From Peptacetobacter sp900550335 (lineage in GTDB: Bacteria; Bacillota; Clostridia; Peptostreptococcales; Peptostreptococcaceae), in the NCBI RefSeq assembly GCF_047528295.1, contig NZ_CP180001.1, forward strand, positions 2,170,001-2,234,000: a stretch of 64,000 nucleotides of DNA. The letters run 5' to 3'. The notes under the pieces are model-generated. The model was given only the letters and a program-made list of their open reading frames with translations, was not told the DNA's origin and did no database searches. Shown piece by piece: positions 62,434 through 64,000 of this stretch (its first letter is position 1; each line of letters begins with the position of its first letter). Both the position numbers and the translations under genes were made by a program.

Positions 62434-64000
62434 TTATTTTTTTACTACTCCAGATTCGATAGCAGCTTTTTTCACCGCCTCAGCTACATTTTTAGCTACG
62501 TCCTTATCAAATGCCATTGGTAGTATATTTTCTGTATTTAATTCATTTTCAGAAACAGAATTTGCTATTGCATAGGCGGCTGCAACCTTCATTTCTTCAT
62601 TTATATCAGTTGCTCTTACATCTAATGCACCTCTAAATATTCCTGGGAATGCTAATACATTGTTTATCTGGTTAGGGAAATCTGATCTTCCTGTTCCAAC
62701 TATAAATGCTCCACCTTCTTTAGCTTCATCAGGCATTATTTCTGGTGTAGGATTTGCCATTGCCATTATAACAGGTTTATCTCCCATAGTCTGTACCATT
62801 TCTTTAGTAAGCATGCCTGGTCTTGAAACACCTATAAAAACATCTTTACCTTTTATAACATCTTTTAACAGACCTTTTTCTTTATTTTTATTTGTAACTT
62901 TTGCCATTTCAAGCTGAGCTTCATTTATACCTTCATACTCTTCTGTTATCGCTCCAAATCTATCGCAAAGTATTACATTTTTTACATTCATATTTAAAAG
63001 CATTTTTGCTATTGCTATTCCCGCAGAACCAGCTCCATTTATAACAACTTCTAAATCTTCTATATTTTTTTCTTCTATTAATTTAGTTGCATTTATAATA
63101 GCTGCAGATACAACTATTGCTGTACCATGCTGGTCATCGTGGAATACTGGTATATCTAGCTCTTCTTTTAATCTTCTTTCTATCTCAAAGCATCTTGGAG
63201 CTGATATATCTTCTAAATTTATTCCTCCAAATACAGGTGCTATATTTTTAACTGTTCTAACTATATCATCTACATCATTAGTATCTAAGCATATTGGAAA
63301 CGCCTCAACTCCAGCAAATTCCTTAAATAATATAGCTTTTCCTTCCATTACAGGTATTCCTGCAGAAGCCCCTATATCTCCAAGTCCTAAAACTGCACTA
63401 CCATCGCTTACTATCGCAACCATATTTCCTTTTAATGTATATTTATAAACATCATCTGGATTTTCATGTATTTTAACACAAGGTGCAGCTACACCTGGAG
63501 TATACGCTATAGATAAATCATCTCTATCCTTAACAGCTATCTTACTAGACATCTGAACTTTTCCCCTGTTTTTTTCATGTAATTCTAATGATAATGCTGA
63601 AAAATCTTTTTTCATAAATTTCTTTCTTCCTTCCTCGTAGATATTATTTCCTTCAGAATCTATTGCAACAGTTAGCTTTAAGTTCTCTACTTTAAGTTTT
63701 CTAACTGCTTCTGCACCTAAATCATCGTATGCTATCACTTCACATTCCTTTATAGAATTAGATATATATGCACCTGCACCTCCAATAGCAGCTAAGTAAA
63801 CTGCTTTATATTTTTTCATACCTTCTACTACTTTATCAGCTCTTTTTCCCTTTCCAATCATAACTTTTAGCCCTCTTTCAAGTAGAGGTAAAGTTAAGTC
63901 GTCCATTCTATAGCTAGTAGTAGGGCCTGCAGATCCTATTACTTCTCCCGGTTTTGATGGTGTTGGTCCTACATAGTATATACCTTGACCATCTGGGTTA
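62434..64000 (-). CDS. Fumarase beta subunit fused to NAD-dependent malic enzyme (partial)
   Basis: The frame runs past the right edge, so the gene is incomplete at its 5' end. The first part seen (NPDGQGIYYVGPTPSKPGEVIGSAG, then TTSYRMDDLTLPLL) and the next 95 residues match the beta subunit of class I fumarase / tartrate dehydratase. After KKF MKKDFSALS comes a full malic enzyme: SIAYTPGVAAPCVKI, VSDGSAVLGLGDIGA, VFHDDQHGTAI and GAGSAGIAIAKMLL. The frame is open through the joint. An ATG at the joint has a GGAAG-like site, so malic enzyme may also be translated alone. Confidence 0.85.
   Translation of the reverse strand, partial: NPDGQGIYYVGPTPSKPGEVIGSAGPTTSYRMDDLTLPLLERGLKVMIGKGKRADKVVEGMKKYKAVYLAAIGGAGAYISNSIKECEVIAYDDLGAEAVRKLKVENLKLTVAIDSEGNNIYEEGRKKFMKKDFSALSLELHEKNRGKVQMSSKIAVKDRDDLSIAYTPGVAAPCVKIHENPDDVYKYTLKGNMVAIVSDGSAVLGLGDIGASAGIPVMEGKAILFKEFAGVEAFPICLDTNDVDDIVRTVKNIAPVFGGINLEDISAPRCFEIERRLKEELDIPVFHDDQHGTAIVVSAAIINATKLIEEKNIEDLEVVINGAGSAGIAIAKMLLNMNVKNVILCDRFGAITEEYEGINEAQLEMAKVTNKNKEKGLLKDVIKGKDVFIGVSRPGMLTKEMVQTMGDKPVIMAMANPTPEIMPDEAKEGGAFIVGTGRSDFPNQINNVLAFPGIFRGALDVRATDINEEMKVAAAYAIANSVSENELNTENILPMAFDKDVAKNVAEAVKKAAIESGVVKK

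Overview
The window is low-GC DNA of a Gram-positive anaerobe of the class Clostridia. Peptostreptococcaceae is my best guess, because a complete selenium-dependent glycine reductase operon sits with butyrate kinase, a clostridial-type sialic acid operon and T-box regulation. I see no rRNA, tRNA or CRISPR array. Most genes are on the minus strand, and nearly all unit ends carry recognisable intrinsic terminators.

Layout. (1) Bases 99-1803, 35830-37534 and 56021-57725 hold three copies, identical in their encoded proteins, of an IS91-like Y2 HUH insertion sequence. It carries a transposase and a 75-aa zinc-ribbon passenger. All copies share one orientation, and each sits directly behind the intrinsic terminator of a leftward host gene. 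(2) Bases 1832-12007 hold a leftward accessory chaperone operon: a GrpE-like protein, a divergent DnaK, a membrane TPR protein, two J-domain/TPR proteins (one split by a frameshift at an A7 run), a TcaA-like membrane protein and two orphans. Both J-domains have PPE where the HPD motif should be. A 66-base TGTC repeat lies upstream. (3) Bases 13084-18783 encode sialic acid catabolism (nanE, nanA, SSS transporter, yhcH, then nanK and an RpiR regulator). (4) Bases 19104-35435 are mixed: a LysR regulator divergent from a cysteine-less TrxB-like protein and a YeiH exporter, asnS under an Asn T-box, an AI-2E-type permease, several exported proteins, topoisomerase III and a phosphohexomutase. (5) Bases 37615-40024 hold divergent xpt and guaB. 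(6) Bases 40316-48505 hold the glycine reductase operon grdX-trxB-trxA-grdE-grdA-grdB-grdC-grdD behind a glycine riboswitch. grdA and grdB each contain an in-frame UGA for selenocysteine and must be read through. (7) Bases 49044-55985 hold an M3 peptidase, nadABC and a CstA family carrier. (8) Bases 57821-64000 hold butyrate kinase, a small CxxC protein, a family 51 glycosyltransferase, a DnaQ-like exonuclease, a TtcA-like enzyme and a fumarase-beta/malic enzyme fusion that runs off the right edge.

Together the core genes describe an amino-acid fermenter. Glycine is reduced to acetyl phosphate with thioredoxin as reductant, butyryl phosphate gives ATP through butyrate kinase, host sialic acid is scavenged, and NAD is made from aspartate. 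The most unusual regions are the chaperone operon with its altered J-domains and the terminator-associated insertion sequence.
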